Shown here one piece after another: positions 1 to 7,421 of a stretch of 10,990 bases of DNA (positions within the stretch are counted from its first letter, which is position 1; every line of letters begins with the position of its first letter). Source of the stretch: Candidatus Methanofilum arcanum (GTDB lineage Archaea > Halobacteriota > Methanomicrobia > Methanomicrobiales > Methanospirillaceae); assembly GCA_031285085.1 (NCBI GenBank), contig JAITWW010000078.1:1-10990 (forward strand), given 5' to 3'. The notes beneath the pieces are model-generated. The model was not told the DNA's origin and searched no databases. It saw nothing but the letters and a program-made list of their open reading frames with translations. A program made the position numbers and the translations under genes.

Positions 1-1952
1 GTGTATGTTCCAGGAGCAGTGTAGGTGTAGCTGGGGTTTTGCTCAGTAGATGTTGAGTCATCTCCAAAGTTCCAGAGCCACGAAGTTGGCTCATTCAAAC
101 TCAGATCAGTGAATAATACCGTCAGAGGAGCAACACCAGACTGAGGAACACCCTTGAAATCAGCAATAGGCTTGATAACAGAGGGAGAAACAGTAACAAA
201 CTCAGGTTTCATTGCAGTATCAATTCCTGCAGAGTTTGTGACCGTTAAGCTAACCATGTATGTTCCAGGAGCAGTGTAGGTGTAACTGGGGTGCTGCTCA
301 GTTGAGACACCTCCATCACCAAACTCCCAAGACCAAGAAGTCGGCTGATTCAAAGACAGATCAGCAAACTTCACCGTTAATGGAGCAACACCTAAGCGTG
401 GATTTGCACTGAAATCAGCAATAGGTGCGAGAACAGCGGGAGAAACAAAAACAAACTCCTTTTGAATTGCAGTATCAGTGCCTGCAGAGTTCGTGACCGT
501 TAAGGTAACGGTGTATGTTCCAGGAGCAGTGTAGGTATAACTGGGGTGCTGCTCAGCTGAGACTCCTCCGTCGCCAAACTTCCAAGACCAAGAAGTTGGC
601 TGATTCAAAGACAGATCAGCAAACTTCACTGTTAGTGGAGCAACACCTGAACGTGGGTTTGCACTGAAATCAGCAATAGGTGCGAGAACAGCGGGAGATA
701 CAAAAACAAACTCCTTTTGTATTGCAGTATCAGTGCCTGCAGAGTTCGTGACCGTTAAGCTAACAGTGTACGTTCCAGGAGCAATGTAGGTGTAGCTGGG
801 GTGCTGCTCAGTTGAGACACCTCCATCACCAAACTCCCAAGACCAAGAAGTTGGCTGATTCAAACTCAGATCTGTGAATAATACCGTCAGAGGAGCAACA
901 CCAGACTGAGGAATACCAATGAAATCAGCAATGGGCTTGATAACAGCTGGAGAAGCAGTAACAAACTCAGTCTTTGTTGCAGTATCAATGCCAGCCTCAT
1001 TCTGCACAGTCAATGAAACAGTATATGTTCCAGCTTCCATGTAGGTATAGGTTGGATGTTGCTCAGTGGAAACCCCTCCGTCACCAAACTCCCAAGACCA
1101 AGAAGTTGGCTGATTCAAAGACAGATCAGCAAATTTCACCGTTAATGGAGCATCTCCGAAGCGGGGGTTTGCACTGAAGTCAGCAATAGGTGCAATAACA
1201 GCAGGAGAAACAAAAACAAACTCAGTCTTTATTGCAGTATCAGAGCCTGCAGAGTTTGTTGCCGTTAAGCTAACCGTGTAGATTCCAGGTTCTGTGTACG
1301 TGTATGTTGGATGCTGCTCAGTTGAGACCCCCCCATCACCAAACTCCCAAGACCAAGAGGTTGGCTCATTAAGCGACAGATCTGTGAAAACGACACTCAG
1401 AGGAACAGCTCCAGACTGAGGAACACCAGTGAAGTCAGCAATGGGTGTGATAGCTGGTGGAACTGCAGTAACGAACTCGAACTTGATTGCCGTGTCAGAG
1501 CCTGCAGAGTTTGTTGCTGTTAAACTGACCGTGTATATTCCAGGCTCTATGTATGTGTATATTGGATTTTGCTCAGTTGAGCTCGCTCCATCTCCAAAGT
1601 CCCAGTACCAGGAGGTTGGCTCATTAAGAGTCAAATCTGTGAAAGATACGGTCAGAGGAATAATTCCAGACTGAGGAACACCAGCGAAATCAGCAATAGG
1701 TGGTATCACAGGTTCACGTACTACTATGTAATCTTCTTTTGTCAGAGATTGTTCTGACACAATGTTTGAAACGGTGAGGCTCACTGTGTAGATGCCAGGA
1801 GTACTGTACACATGTTGGGGATCGCGTTCAGCTGATACCTCCCCATCACCAAAGTTCCAGTGCCAGGCAGTTGGAATACCACGTGAAAGATCAGTAAACT
1901 GAACAGTAAGTGGAGCTTCACCCTCTGTTGGAACACCTACAAACTCAGGCAG
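1..1952 (-). repeat. Tandem PKD-domain repeats, 255-bp period, 7 full copies plus a partial copy
   Basis: Counting from the IADF/LPEF start of each domain, boundaries fall at 1952, 1697, 1442, 1187, 932, 677, 422 and 167, every step exactly 255 bp (85 codons). A second landmark, the tgta of the GTYTV region, gives the same period (2, 257, 512, 767, 1022, 1277, 1532, 1787). The copy nearest the propeller (1698-1952) is the most divergent and inner copies are very alike: 403-504 and 658-759 differ at only two positions that I can see. The copy at 1-167 is incomplete at the window edge, so the total number is unknown. Confidence 0.95.
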
Positions 1953-4049
1953 TGGAATGTACGCATTATCTGAAATAACAGCGACAAATGCATCTTCGTC
2001 ACCATCACCAAAGTGCTGCTGGAATGGCCAGACCTGTGGGAAGTTCTTAGATTCTGTATATCCAGTAACATATGCATCTCCTTCCGTTGTCACTGCAATG
2101 GCACGACCTTCGTCATTTCCATGCCCCCCAAGGTAGGTAGAGTACTTAATCATGCCAACAGCACTATCAAATTTCGTGATAAATGCATCAGACGCACCAC
2201 CTAATCGAGACTGGTAGGCATTCACAATCGCAAGATCTTTTGAGTTCGTTGTTCCGATAACATAGACATTATCCTCTCCATCACGGGCAATGCCATTTAT
2301 TTCCTCATTTGCAGAGCCTCCAAAGTAAGTACTCTGAACAAGGGAGTTACCTTCTGGGCTGAACGTTGTGATAAAACCATCCCACAAACCAGAGAGATAT
2401 GGCTGAATTGCATTCTCAGTTGGAAAATCCTTTGAATTGGTCTTACCAACAACGGTAACATAACCATTCGGCCAAGCGAGAATATCCCTTGCATAGTCAT
2501 CCTTAGAACCTCCAAGATACGTAGAATAGGCTGCTGGATATGTTCCTTCTGGATCAAATGCAACAACAAATGCATTCCAGTGTCCTTTTCTCTCAGCCTG
2601 GAATGGTCTAACAAGTGGGAAGTCCCTTGATTCAGTTTCTCCGACAACAACGGCATAACCTTCTGCGTCAACTGCAATGGCACGTCCAACATCATATGCA
2701 GAACCACCAATGAAGTTTGAATAAATAATCGCAGAGGCTGTTGGATTCATCTTCGTGATAAATGCATCAACCATTCCCCCAAATGGAGACAGCTCGTATC
2801 GATTAACAATTGGGAAATCCCATGAACGAGTTAAACCAGTAATCAGAATATTTCGATCCTGATCAAGGGTAATACCAAGGGCTTCATCATTAGCAGAACC
2901 TCCAATATATGTCGAGAAGATAAAATCAGTACCTGCTGCATTTATTTTTGTGATATACGCATCCCGTCCCCCAGAAAGCGAATTTCGAAACGCATTCACA
3001 GTAGGGAAATCCCTTGATGCAGTAGCACCACAGATATAGATATCACCATTTGTATCAAGGTAAAGGTCATTGCCTTCATCTTCACTTGAGCCTCCAATGT
3101 AGATCAGATACTCAAGTGCTGTTCCATCTGGATTAATCTTGACAAGAAATGCATCACGACTATTGTCAATTGCATTATTTCCCTGTGCACTCAATATGCT
3201 AAACTCAGGCTTATATTTCAAGCTTCGAGACATGGCAGTCCCAAGCATGTATGCATATCCATAGTCATCGACTGCAATAGCATTTCCAAGGTCCTTATTA
3301 CCACCACCAAAATAGAGCGAGTATCGCATGACTGGATCAATAACAAGCGGGAGGGTGTTGTCATAAGAGCCAAGCTCAAAGGTTACGACATTATCTTTTG
3401 ACAGGAGATATGCACTTTCCACAGAGGTTTCAATGTCCTGCACAATCTGATATGAGAATGGTGTCTCATCAATAATATCACGAGTGCCTGTAGAAGCAAC
3501 AAGCGCGCCCTCATCATCAATGTATATCTCAGTCTGACCCTCATACTGTAATGCAATCTGAGATGGATCCGCACCTGGTTGGACGATAAATTCTGTTTTT
3601 AGCACCCCTTGAGAACCAGAGAGTTGCATATCAATACCAGGGTATAAGCCCTCATATATGACTTTAGTTACCAGTTCCACACCGGTTGTCCATGTATCAG
3701 GATCAGAACCATAGAAAAATCCAGCAGTTCCATCCATTGGATCATGGCCCGAAATAACTGGGTTTGGCTCTGCACCTTTAAAAATCACGGAAACAGGAGC
3801 TGATCCGTCTGCATGGATGTACTCAATCCTGTCACTTCGTAACGAGATCACCTGTTCAGGTGATGTTGTTTGAAAAGCTATGCCATCAACAAACTGTCCT
3901 TCGTTTGCAATAAAAGCAAAAGGCAGTGTAGTAAAGGAACCCTCAGCATTAGTGTCAGTGATTTCATCAGCTGAAATCGACGCGATTGGCACTAAAGTCA
4001 GGAGAGCTACCACTAAAATGACGCTATATAGTATCCTAACATTCCCCAT
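1..4049 (-). CDS. Large secreted SBBP beta-propeller / multi-PKD surface protein (3' end outside window)
   Basis: The reading frame is open from ATG at 4049 to the left edge, giving at least 1349 residues; the C-terminus and any membrane or cell-wall anchor are not seen. Residues 1-27 form a signal peptide (MGNVR, then a hydrophobic run, cleavage near SISA-DE). Residues about 28-240 resemble the DUF7948-type domain that precedes SBBP repeats (motif FIANEGQF near the start, LVIDP at the end). Residues about 241-697 hold seven SBBP-type blades with variants of YSTYLGGSxxDxG and GxTxSxDFP, consistent with a seven-bladed propeller. From residue 700 there are PKD domains (core WxFGDG, then PGxYTVSLTV), seven complete and an eighth cut off. 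I checked the frame at several points and found no break. GGAG at 4058-4061 lies 8 nt before the ATG. Such proteins are usually exported and thought to act in cell-surface adhesion or aggregation; the specific role and ligand here are unknown. Confidence 0.93.
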   Translation of the reverse strand, partial: MGNVRILYSVILVVALLTLVPIASISADEITDTNAEGSFTTLPFAFIANEGQFVDGIAFQTTSPEQVISLRSDRIEYIHADGSAPVSVIFKGAEPNPVISGHDPMDGTAGFFYGSDPDTWTTGVELVTKVIYEGLYPGIDMQLSGSQGVLKTEFIVQPGADPSQIALQYEGQTEIYIDDEGALVASTGTRDIIDETPFSYQIVQDIETSVESAYLLSKDNVVTFELGSYDNTLPLVIDPVMRYSLYFGGGNKDLGNAIAVDDYGYAYMLGTAMSRSLKYKPEFSILSAQGNNAIDNSRDAFLVKINPDGTALEYLIYIGGSSEDEGNDLYLDTNGDIYICGATASRDFPTVNAFRNSLSGGRDAYITKINAAGTDFIFSTYIGGSANDEALGITLDQDRNILITGLTRSWDFPIVNRYELSPFGGMVDAFITKMNPTASAIIYSNFIGGSAYDVGRAIAVDAEGYAVVVGETESRDFPLVRPFQAERKGHWNAFVVAFDPEGTYPAAYSTYLGGSKDDYARDILAWPNGYVTVVGKTNSKDFPTENAIQPYLSGLWDGFITTFSPEGNSLVQSTYFGGSANEEINGIARDGEDNVYVIGTTNSKDLAIVNAYQSRLGGASDAFITKFDSAVGMIKYSTYLGGHGNDEGRAIAVTTEGDAYVTGYTESKNFPQVWPFQQHFGDGDEDAFVAVISDNAYIPLPEFVGVPTEGEAPLTVQFTDLSRGIPTAWHWNFGDGEVSAERDPQHVYSTPGIYTVSLTVSNIVSEQSLTKEDYIVVREPVIPPIADFAGVPQSGIIPLTVSFTDLTLNEPTSWYWDFGDGASSTEQNPIYTYIEPGIYTVSLTATNSAGSDTAIKFEFVTAVPPAITPIADFTGVPQSGAVPLSVVFTDLSLNEPTSWSWEFGDGGVSTEQHPTYTYTEPGIYTVSLTATNSAGSDTAIKTEFVFVSPAVIAPIADFSANPRFGDAPLTVKFADLSLNQPTSWSWEFGDGGVSTEQHPTYTYMEAGTYTVSLTVQNEAGIDTATKTEFVTASPAVIKPIADFIGIPQSGVAPLTVLFTDLSLNQPTSWSWEFGDGGVSTEQHPSYTYIAPGTYTVSLTVTNSAGTDTAIQKEFVFVSPAVLAPIADFSANPRSGVAPLTVKFADLSLNQPTSWSWKFGDGGVSAEQHPSYTYTAPGTYTVTLTVTNSAGTDTAIQKEFVFVSPAVLAPIADFSANPRLGVAPLTVKFADLSLNQPTSWSWEFGDGGVSTEQHPSYTYTAPGTYMVSLTVTNSAGIDTAMKPEFVTVSPSVIKPIADFKGVPQSGVAPLTVLFTDLSLNEPTSWLWNFGDDSTSTEQNPSYTYTAPGTY
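1960..3329 (-). repeat. Seven SBBP (beta-propeller blade) repeats
   Basis: Within the surface-protein gene, residues about 241-697 contain seven successive blades beginning YSLYFGGG, LIYIGGS, FSTYIGGS, YSNFIGGS, YSTYLGGS, QSTYFGGS and YSTYLGGH. Each is followed by a variant of AIAVDxxGxxYVxG and then TxSxDFPxVN. Spacing is about 65 residues. Unlike the PKD copies, these blades are divergent in sequence, so they look old rather than recently amplified. Seven copies match the count expected for one closed propeller. Confidence 0.85.
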
Positions 4050-4116
4050 CTATAACACTCCCACGTTTGGAAGATATCACATTCCAATGATATGTAAGTA
4101 CCTATCCTCATGACCA

Positions 4117-4126
4117 ATTATATACA
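4117..4126. promoter_or_regulatory. TATA-box candidate in the divergent promoter region (surface protein / phosphorylase)
   Basis: An AT-rich element (attatataca) lies between two divergent genes whose starts are 123 bp apart. Read on the minus strand it is tgTATATAAT, placing a start site near 4095 and a leader of about 45 nt for the surface-protein gene. Read on the plus strand it is TTATATACA, placing a start near 4147 and a leader of about 25 nt for the phosphorylase gene. No second equally good TATA box was noticed for either gene, so the element may be shared or serve one side only. Start-site positions are inferred from usual archaeal TATA spacing. Confidence 0.5.
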
Positions 4127-4171
4127 TATCGAACTGAACTGTGGTACCAATTCAGCCTTGTATGGAGGCAT

Positions 4172-4942
4172 ATGCATAGAAAAATCAGATATCAAGAGGT
4201 CAAAGTTCAAGCATTAGAGTTCGAAATGAACAGATCCATTTTACCTTCTCATGTTGATACTGTACCTATGTTAGGTATTATTGGCGGTACTGCTATCATG
4301 CATACTCAGTTGTCAAATCCCACAAAACAGATGATACATACCCCATATGGATCCTCAGAAGTGATGTGCTCTGATACAATCGTCCTCCTTCAACGGCATC
4401 AGTTTCAAACCCCCCCCCATAAAATGAATGTAAGAGCACATCTTTCTGCACTTGCTGTTCTTGGAGTTGATATTGTGATCTGCATTGGGTCAACGGGATC
4501 ACTTCATGTGGATCTGCCACCAGGTTCCATCATCATTCCAACCGATTATTTTTGCACATTCAAAACCATTACAATATATAATAACTCACTAACCCATATA
4601 ACCGCTCAGATCTCAACAGAGCTTGCACAAAAACTCTCAACTCTCTTTCCTCAAGCACGCTATGGTGGCTGTTATGTGCAGACAGAAGGGCCTCGGTTTG
4701 AAACAGAGCATGAGGTCAAGTATCTAGCGCAGTATGGAGACATCGTTGGAATGACCATCGCTCATGAGATCATGATTGCAAATGATCTTCAAATACCATG
4801 TGCAGCGATCTGTTTTGTAGATAACTATGCAAATGGAGTCTCAAACACTGTCGCGAGCTATGACGAGGTTATACGTTCTTCAAAACAAACACAGGAGCGA
4901 ACAGATGCAATGATACAGCAGATCGCTTTGGCATTCTCATAA
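4172..4942 (+). CDS. MTAP/PNP-family phosphorylase, probably S-methyl-5'-thioinosine phosphorylase
   Basis: This 256-residue protein belongs to the trimeric purine nucleoside phosphorylase / MTA phosphorylase family, which cleaves a purine (methylthio)nucleoside with phosphate. Visible motifs are GIIGGT (35-40, phosphate loop), RHQ (75-77), PPHKMNVRA (81-89), GSTGSL (106-111), TEGPRFET (171-178), VGMT (192-195) and VDNYANG (216-222). In MTA phosphorylases the base is read by Asp in a DYD motif; here the matching positions appear to be N218 and A220. That favours a 6-oxopurine, so methylthioinosine (or inosine) is the likelier substrate, as in methanogens that first deaminate MTA. The conserved core begins at M33 (4268), leaving an unusual 32-residue extension from ATG 4172. 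I keep 4172 because GGAGG precedes it (4164-4168, only 3 nt away), but 4268 is a real alternative. A nine-C run (4410-4418) encodes the TPP of the conserved PPH region. uvrC follows after 41 bp on the same strand. Confidence 0.85.
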   Translation: MHRKIRYQEVKVQALEFEMNRSILPSHVDTVPMLGIIGGTAIMHTQLSNPTKQMIHTPYGSSEVMCSDTIVLLQRHQFQTPPHKMNVRAHLSALAVLGVDIVICIGSTGSLHVDLPPGSIIIPTDYFCTFKTITIYNNSLTHITAQISTELAQKLSTLFPQARYGGCYVQTEGPRFETEHEVKYLAQYGDIVGMTIAHEIMIANDLQIPCAAICFVDNYANGVSNTVASYDEVIRSSKQTQERTDAMIQQIALAFS

Positions 4943-4954
4943 AAATCTCACCCC

Positions 4955-4963
4955 CTATTTATG
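4955..4963 (+). promoter_or_regulatory. TATA-like element 25 nt before the uvrC start
   Basis: The 41-bp gap between the phosphorylase stop and the uvrC ATG contains ctatttatg, centred about 25 nt upstream of ATG 4984. No Shine-Dalgarno-like sequence is seen before that ATG. Archaeal TATA boxes sit about 25 nt upstream of the transcription start, so this spacing fits a leaderless uvrC transcript. The gene could also be co-transcribed from the upstream promoter. Confidence 0.35.
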
Positions 4964-4983
4964 CAAACTTCACTTCGCAACAT

Positions 4984-6594
4984 ATGATTTTAGCTGATCT
5001 TCCTCATGATCCTGGTTGTTATCTCTTCCGTGATGAGCATAAAGAGATAATCTATATTGGAAAAGCAAAAGATCTGAAACGGCGTGTTTCTTCATACTTT
5101 CAAAAAACACATCATGACACAAAAACAAAAAGGCTTGTTTCTCAGATCGCAGATATTGATTTTATTGTGACATCCAGTGAAGTTGAAGCCCTACTGCTTG
5201 AGAGTACACTTATAAAAAAACATCGGCCACAATATAATATTGCTTTAAAGGATTCAAGAGGATATGCCTATATCGCTCTCTCAGGGGATGTATACCCAAG
5301 GATCAGTGTTGTTCGAACAAAGGATCCAAGTAGTAAAATAGATGGTGGAAAGGCGAAGAAAGCAACCTATTTTGGCCCATTTGTCTCAGCACGTGAACGA
5401 GATCAGATCCTATATTTTGCGAAAAAAACATTCAAACTTCGATCTTGCAAAAATCTTAAAAAACACCCATGTTTAAGGTATCATCTTGATTCTTGTGCAG
5501 GACCATGTACTGGAAAGGTATCAGAACAGGAGTATGCATATCAAGTAAAATGTTCGGAAAAACTTCTGCAAGGAAAAAATACCGAGCTTCTTTCAGAGAT
5601 GAAAGAAAATATGCAACAACATTCAGATAATCTTGCATTCGAAAAAGCTCTTCAGCTTCGAGATCAGATCAAAGCTATTGAACACCTCTCTGAGCGGCAG
5701 TACGTGCTTCGAGATATAAAAGAGCATGAACATATTATCCATTATGCATGCCATGCAGATCAAGTCTATCTCATGCTCTTTTCTGTTGAAAGGGGATGTC
5801 TCACACACAAAGAAGAGTTTGTATTCGAGAAAACAGAGGAGTTTTTAGATGAGTTTCTGATTCAGTACTACACAGAAAATCTCCCCCCTCATACTCTTAT
5901 TCTCCCTGAGGAAGTAGACGACTCAATGGAGGAGTACCTATCAAAGAAGCGTGGATCAAAGGTAACAATCACAGTACCCAAACGAGGGGACAAACGCCGT
6001 CTGCTTTCACTCGTCTCAAAAAATATTGGAGCTACTTTTTTCAAGCACATCATCAGGGTAGATGCACTTGGAGAAGCACTCAACCTCCAAGCACCCCCAT
6101 CCATTATTGAGTGCTTTGATGTCTCGCATTTAAGTGGCACAGGAACTGTTGGTGCTATGGTTCGATTTATGGATGGAAAACCAGACAAACGAAATTACCG
6201 CCGATACAAACTCAAAAGCTACGAGGGAAGTGATGATCTCTTAGGCATTGCAGAACTCGTACGCAGGAGATACACCAGATTGCTAGAAGAAGAATCACCA
6301 TTGCCTGATCTTATTGTAGTAGATGGAGGAAAAGGACAGTTACAGGCTGCCCATCAAGAAATGAAAGCTCTCAACCTTCAGATTCCTTTGATCAGCCTTG
6401 CAAAACGAGAAGAAGAGATCTATAGCATCTCATCTCAAACTCCCCTTCCAATTAAACGAAACTCTGAGGCTTCACTCTTATTGCAAGAGATACGCAATGA
6501 AGCCCATCGATTTGCAATTACATATCAAAGAGTAACTCGCAGTAAAAAGCAAAGTGATGAAATAAAAAAAGGAAGACGAAAGCAAAAAAGATGA
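4984..6594 (+). CDS. uvrC: Excinuclease ABC subunit C, short form without C-terminal HhH domain
   Basis: UvrC makes the two incisions flanking a DNA lesion in UvrABC nucleotide excision repair. All catalytic parts are present in this 536-residue protein. The GIY-YIG nuclease domain (about 6-85) has PGCYLF, YIGKAKDLKRR and E73 in EALLLES. C155, C163, C171 and C175 match the cysteine cluster proposed to hold an iron-sulfur centre in UvrC. A UVR motif (about 203-237) would contact UvrB. The RNase H-like nuclease domain (about 375-515) has D379 (FDVSH), D447 (VVDGGKGQ) and H508 (EAHRFA). The protein ends soon after that His with a Lys/Arg-rich tail (KKGRRKQKR), so the tandem helix-hairpin-helix DNA-binding domain at the end of typical bacterial UvrC (about 600 residues) is missing. 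The stop is a clean TGA with no visible HhH remnant before the convergent transporter gene 8 bp away. uvrA and uvrB are not in the window. UvrABC in archaea is generally regarded as acquired from bacteria. Confidence 0.97.
   Translation: MILADLPHDPGCYLFRDEHKEIIYIGKAKDLKRRVSSYFQKTHHDTKTKRLVSQIADIDFIVTSSEVEALLLESTLIKKHRPQYNIALKDSRGYAYIALSGDVYPRISVVRTKDPSSKIDGGKAKKATYFGPFVSARERDQILYFAKKTFKLRSCKNLKKHPCLRYHLDSCAGPCTGKVSEQEYAYQVKCSEKLLQGKNTELLSEMKENMQQHSDNLAFEKALQLRDQIKAIEHLSERQYVLRDIKEHEHIIHYACHADQVYLMLFSVERGCLTHKEEFVFEKTEEFLDEFLIQYYTENLPPHTLILPEEVDDSMEEYLSKKRGSKVTITVPKRGDKRRLLSLVSKNIGATFFKHIIRVDALGEALNLQAPPSIIECFDVSHLSGTGTVGAMVRFMDGKPDKRNYRRYKLKSYEGSDDLLGIAELVRRRYTRLLEEESPLPDLIVVDGGKGQLQAAHQEMKALNLQIPLISLAKREEEIYSISSQTPLPIKRNSEASLLLQEIRNEAHRFAITYQRVTRSKKQSDEIKKGRRKQKR
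6564..6589 (-). terminator. U-rich termination candidate downstream of the ribB-TauE/SafE unit
   Basis: Read on the minus strand just past the transporter stop, there is a T6 run (6584-6589) and a T7 run (6564-6570). Archaeal RNA polymerase often stops at U-rich tracts without a hairpin. Both runs lie antisense to the 3' end of uvrC, where they encode its Lys-rich tail, so they could be coincidental. Confidence 0.25.
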
Positions 6595-6602
6595 GATAGC
6601 AT

Positions 6603-7421
6603 TTACAAAAAGAGACGTAGAACAACACTTATAGAGATCGAAGTCGCGAGGATGCCAAAACCAAGTCGCAACTTCTTTTCAGCCACAAGGTGAGCGGTTC
6701 GTGATCCGATAAACGCCCCAATCATCGCCCCCGTAACATACACAAAAAGAATTGGAAAGGGAGCAACATGGCCAAGCGAGATGTGAACAAGAGAAGCAGC
6801 AGTACTTGCACAAAATATCACAAGACTCGATGTTGCAACAGCAGTGTGCATGGGAACGTTGCCAATGACCATGGTCGGAACATTAATAAGTCCGCCCCCA
6901 ATACCAGTGAATCCATTTGCAGTTCCAGAGACAAGGCCCCAGAAAAGCAAATGAAAATATGAGAGTTTGGCACGTACTACGTTTCCAAACGAGGTCTTTT
7001 TTTCTTCTTCAAACGTAGGGCCACAGAATATGGGAAAAACAATCCGCAGGTGAGGATATATCATCTGTACTCCAAGTAAAAAAGTAACGAACCCGAAAAA
7101 GAGAGACAGATAAAATGTAGAGATAAACTGAGTCAGATATGAACAGGTCGCTGATGCAATAAGACCTGGAATAGCAAGGCAGAGCGCAACACGTGTGAAT
7201 ATTTGACCTTGTTTCATATAGTTAAGTGCAGACATAAAACTGCTGCACACAATAATAATAAGACTTGTTCCAACTGCAACCTTGTAGTCCAGAGAGAAAA
7301 GAAACATAAGAGTAGGAAGATTTAGCGAACCCCCTCCTACACCTACCATCGAGGAAAAGGTGCCTATGATAAGAGCCAATAAAAATGCTAAAAAGAGCAG
7401 CTCACCCATTATCTGTTCCAT
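6603..7421 (-). CDS. TauE/SafE-family membrane transporter (sulfite/organic-anion exporter type)
   Basis: This 272-residue, strongly hydrophobic protein probably has eight membrane segments. The internal duplication typical of the TauE/SafE family (PF01925) is clear. GVGGGSLNLPTL (27-38) in the first half matches GIGGGLINVPTM (173-184) in the second, each followed by a TSL/TSSL-containing helix and a GQI/GHV turn. Family members export sulfite, sulfoacetate or related anions, but substrates are unknown for most, so the sulfur role is not established here. The 5' end overlaps the end of ribB by 20 nt from ATG 7421, or by 8 nt if translation starts at the second ATG (7409, MGELLF). Neither start has a strong Shine-Dalgarno sequence, so translational coupling to ribB is plausible. 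The 3' end converges on uvrC with 8 bp between stops. Confidence 0.9.
   Translation of the reverse strand: MEQIMGELLFLAFLLALIIGTFSSMVGVGGGSLNLPTLMFLFSLDYKVAVGTSLIIIVCSSFMSALNYMKQGQIFTRVALCLAIPGLIASATCSYLTQFISTFYLSLFFGFVTFLLGVQMIYPHLRIVFPIFCGPTFEEEKKTSFGNVVRAKLSYFHLLFWGLVSGTANGFTGIGGGLINVPTMVIGNVPMHTAVATSSLVIFCASTAASLVHISLGHVAPFPILFVYVTGAMIGAFIGSRTAHLVAEKKLRLGFGILATSISISVVLRLFL

Noticed and set aside
1..1952. Regularly spaced repeats that might suggest a CRISPR array
   Set aside because: The period is 255 bp, the repeats are coding throughout in one frame, and the units translate as PKD domains. There are no short direct repeats with unique spacers.
2297..2710. A 137-codon minus-strand reading frame with low-complexity Met/Leu-rich product
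   Set aside because: It lies in another frame inside the SBBP propeller of the large surface-protein gene, whose own frame gives well-formed blades across the same stretch.
4172..6594. A possible new defence or mobile module around uvrC
   Set aside because: The GIY-YIG domain here belongs to a normal UvrC with UVR and RNase H-like domains. The neighbours are metabolic genes, and no transposase, integrase, terminal repeat or toxin pair is seen.
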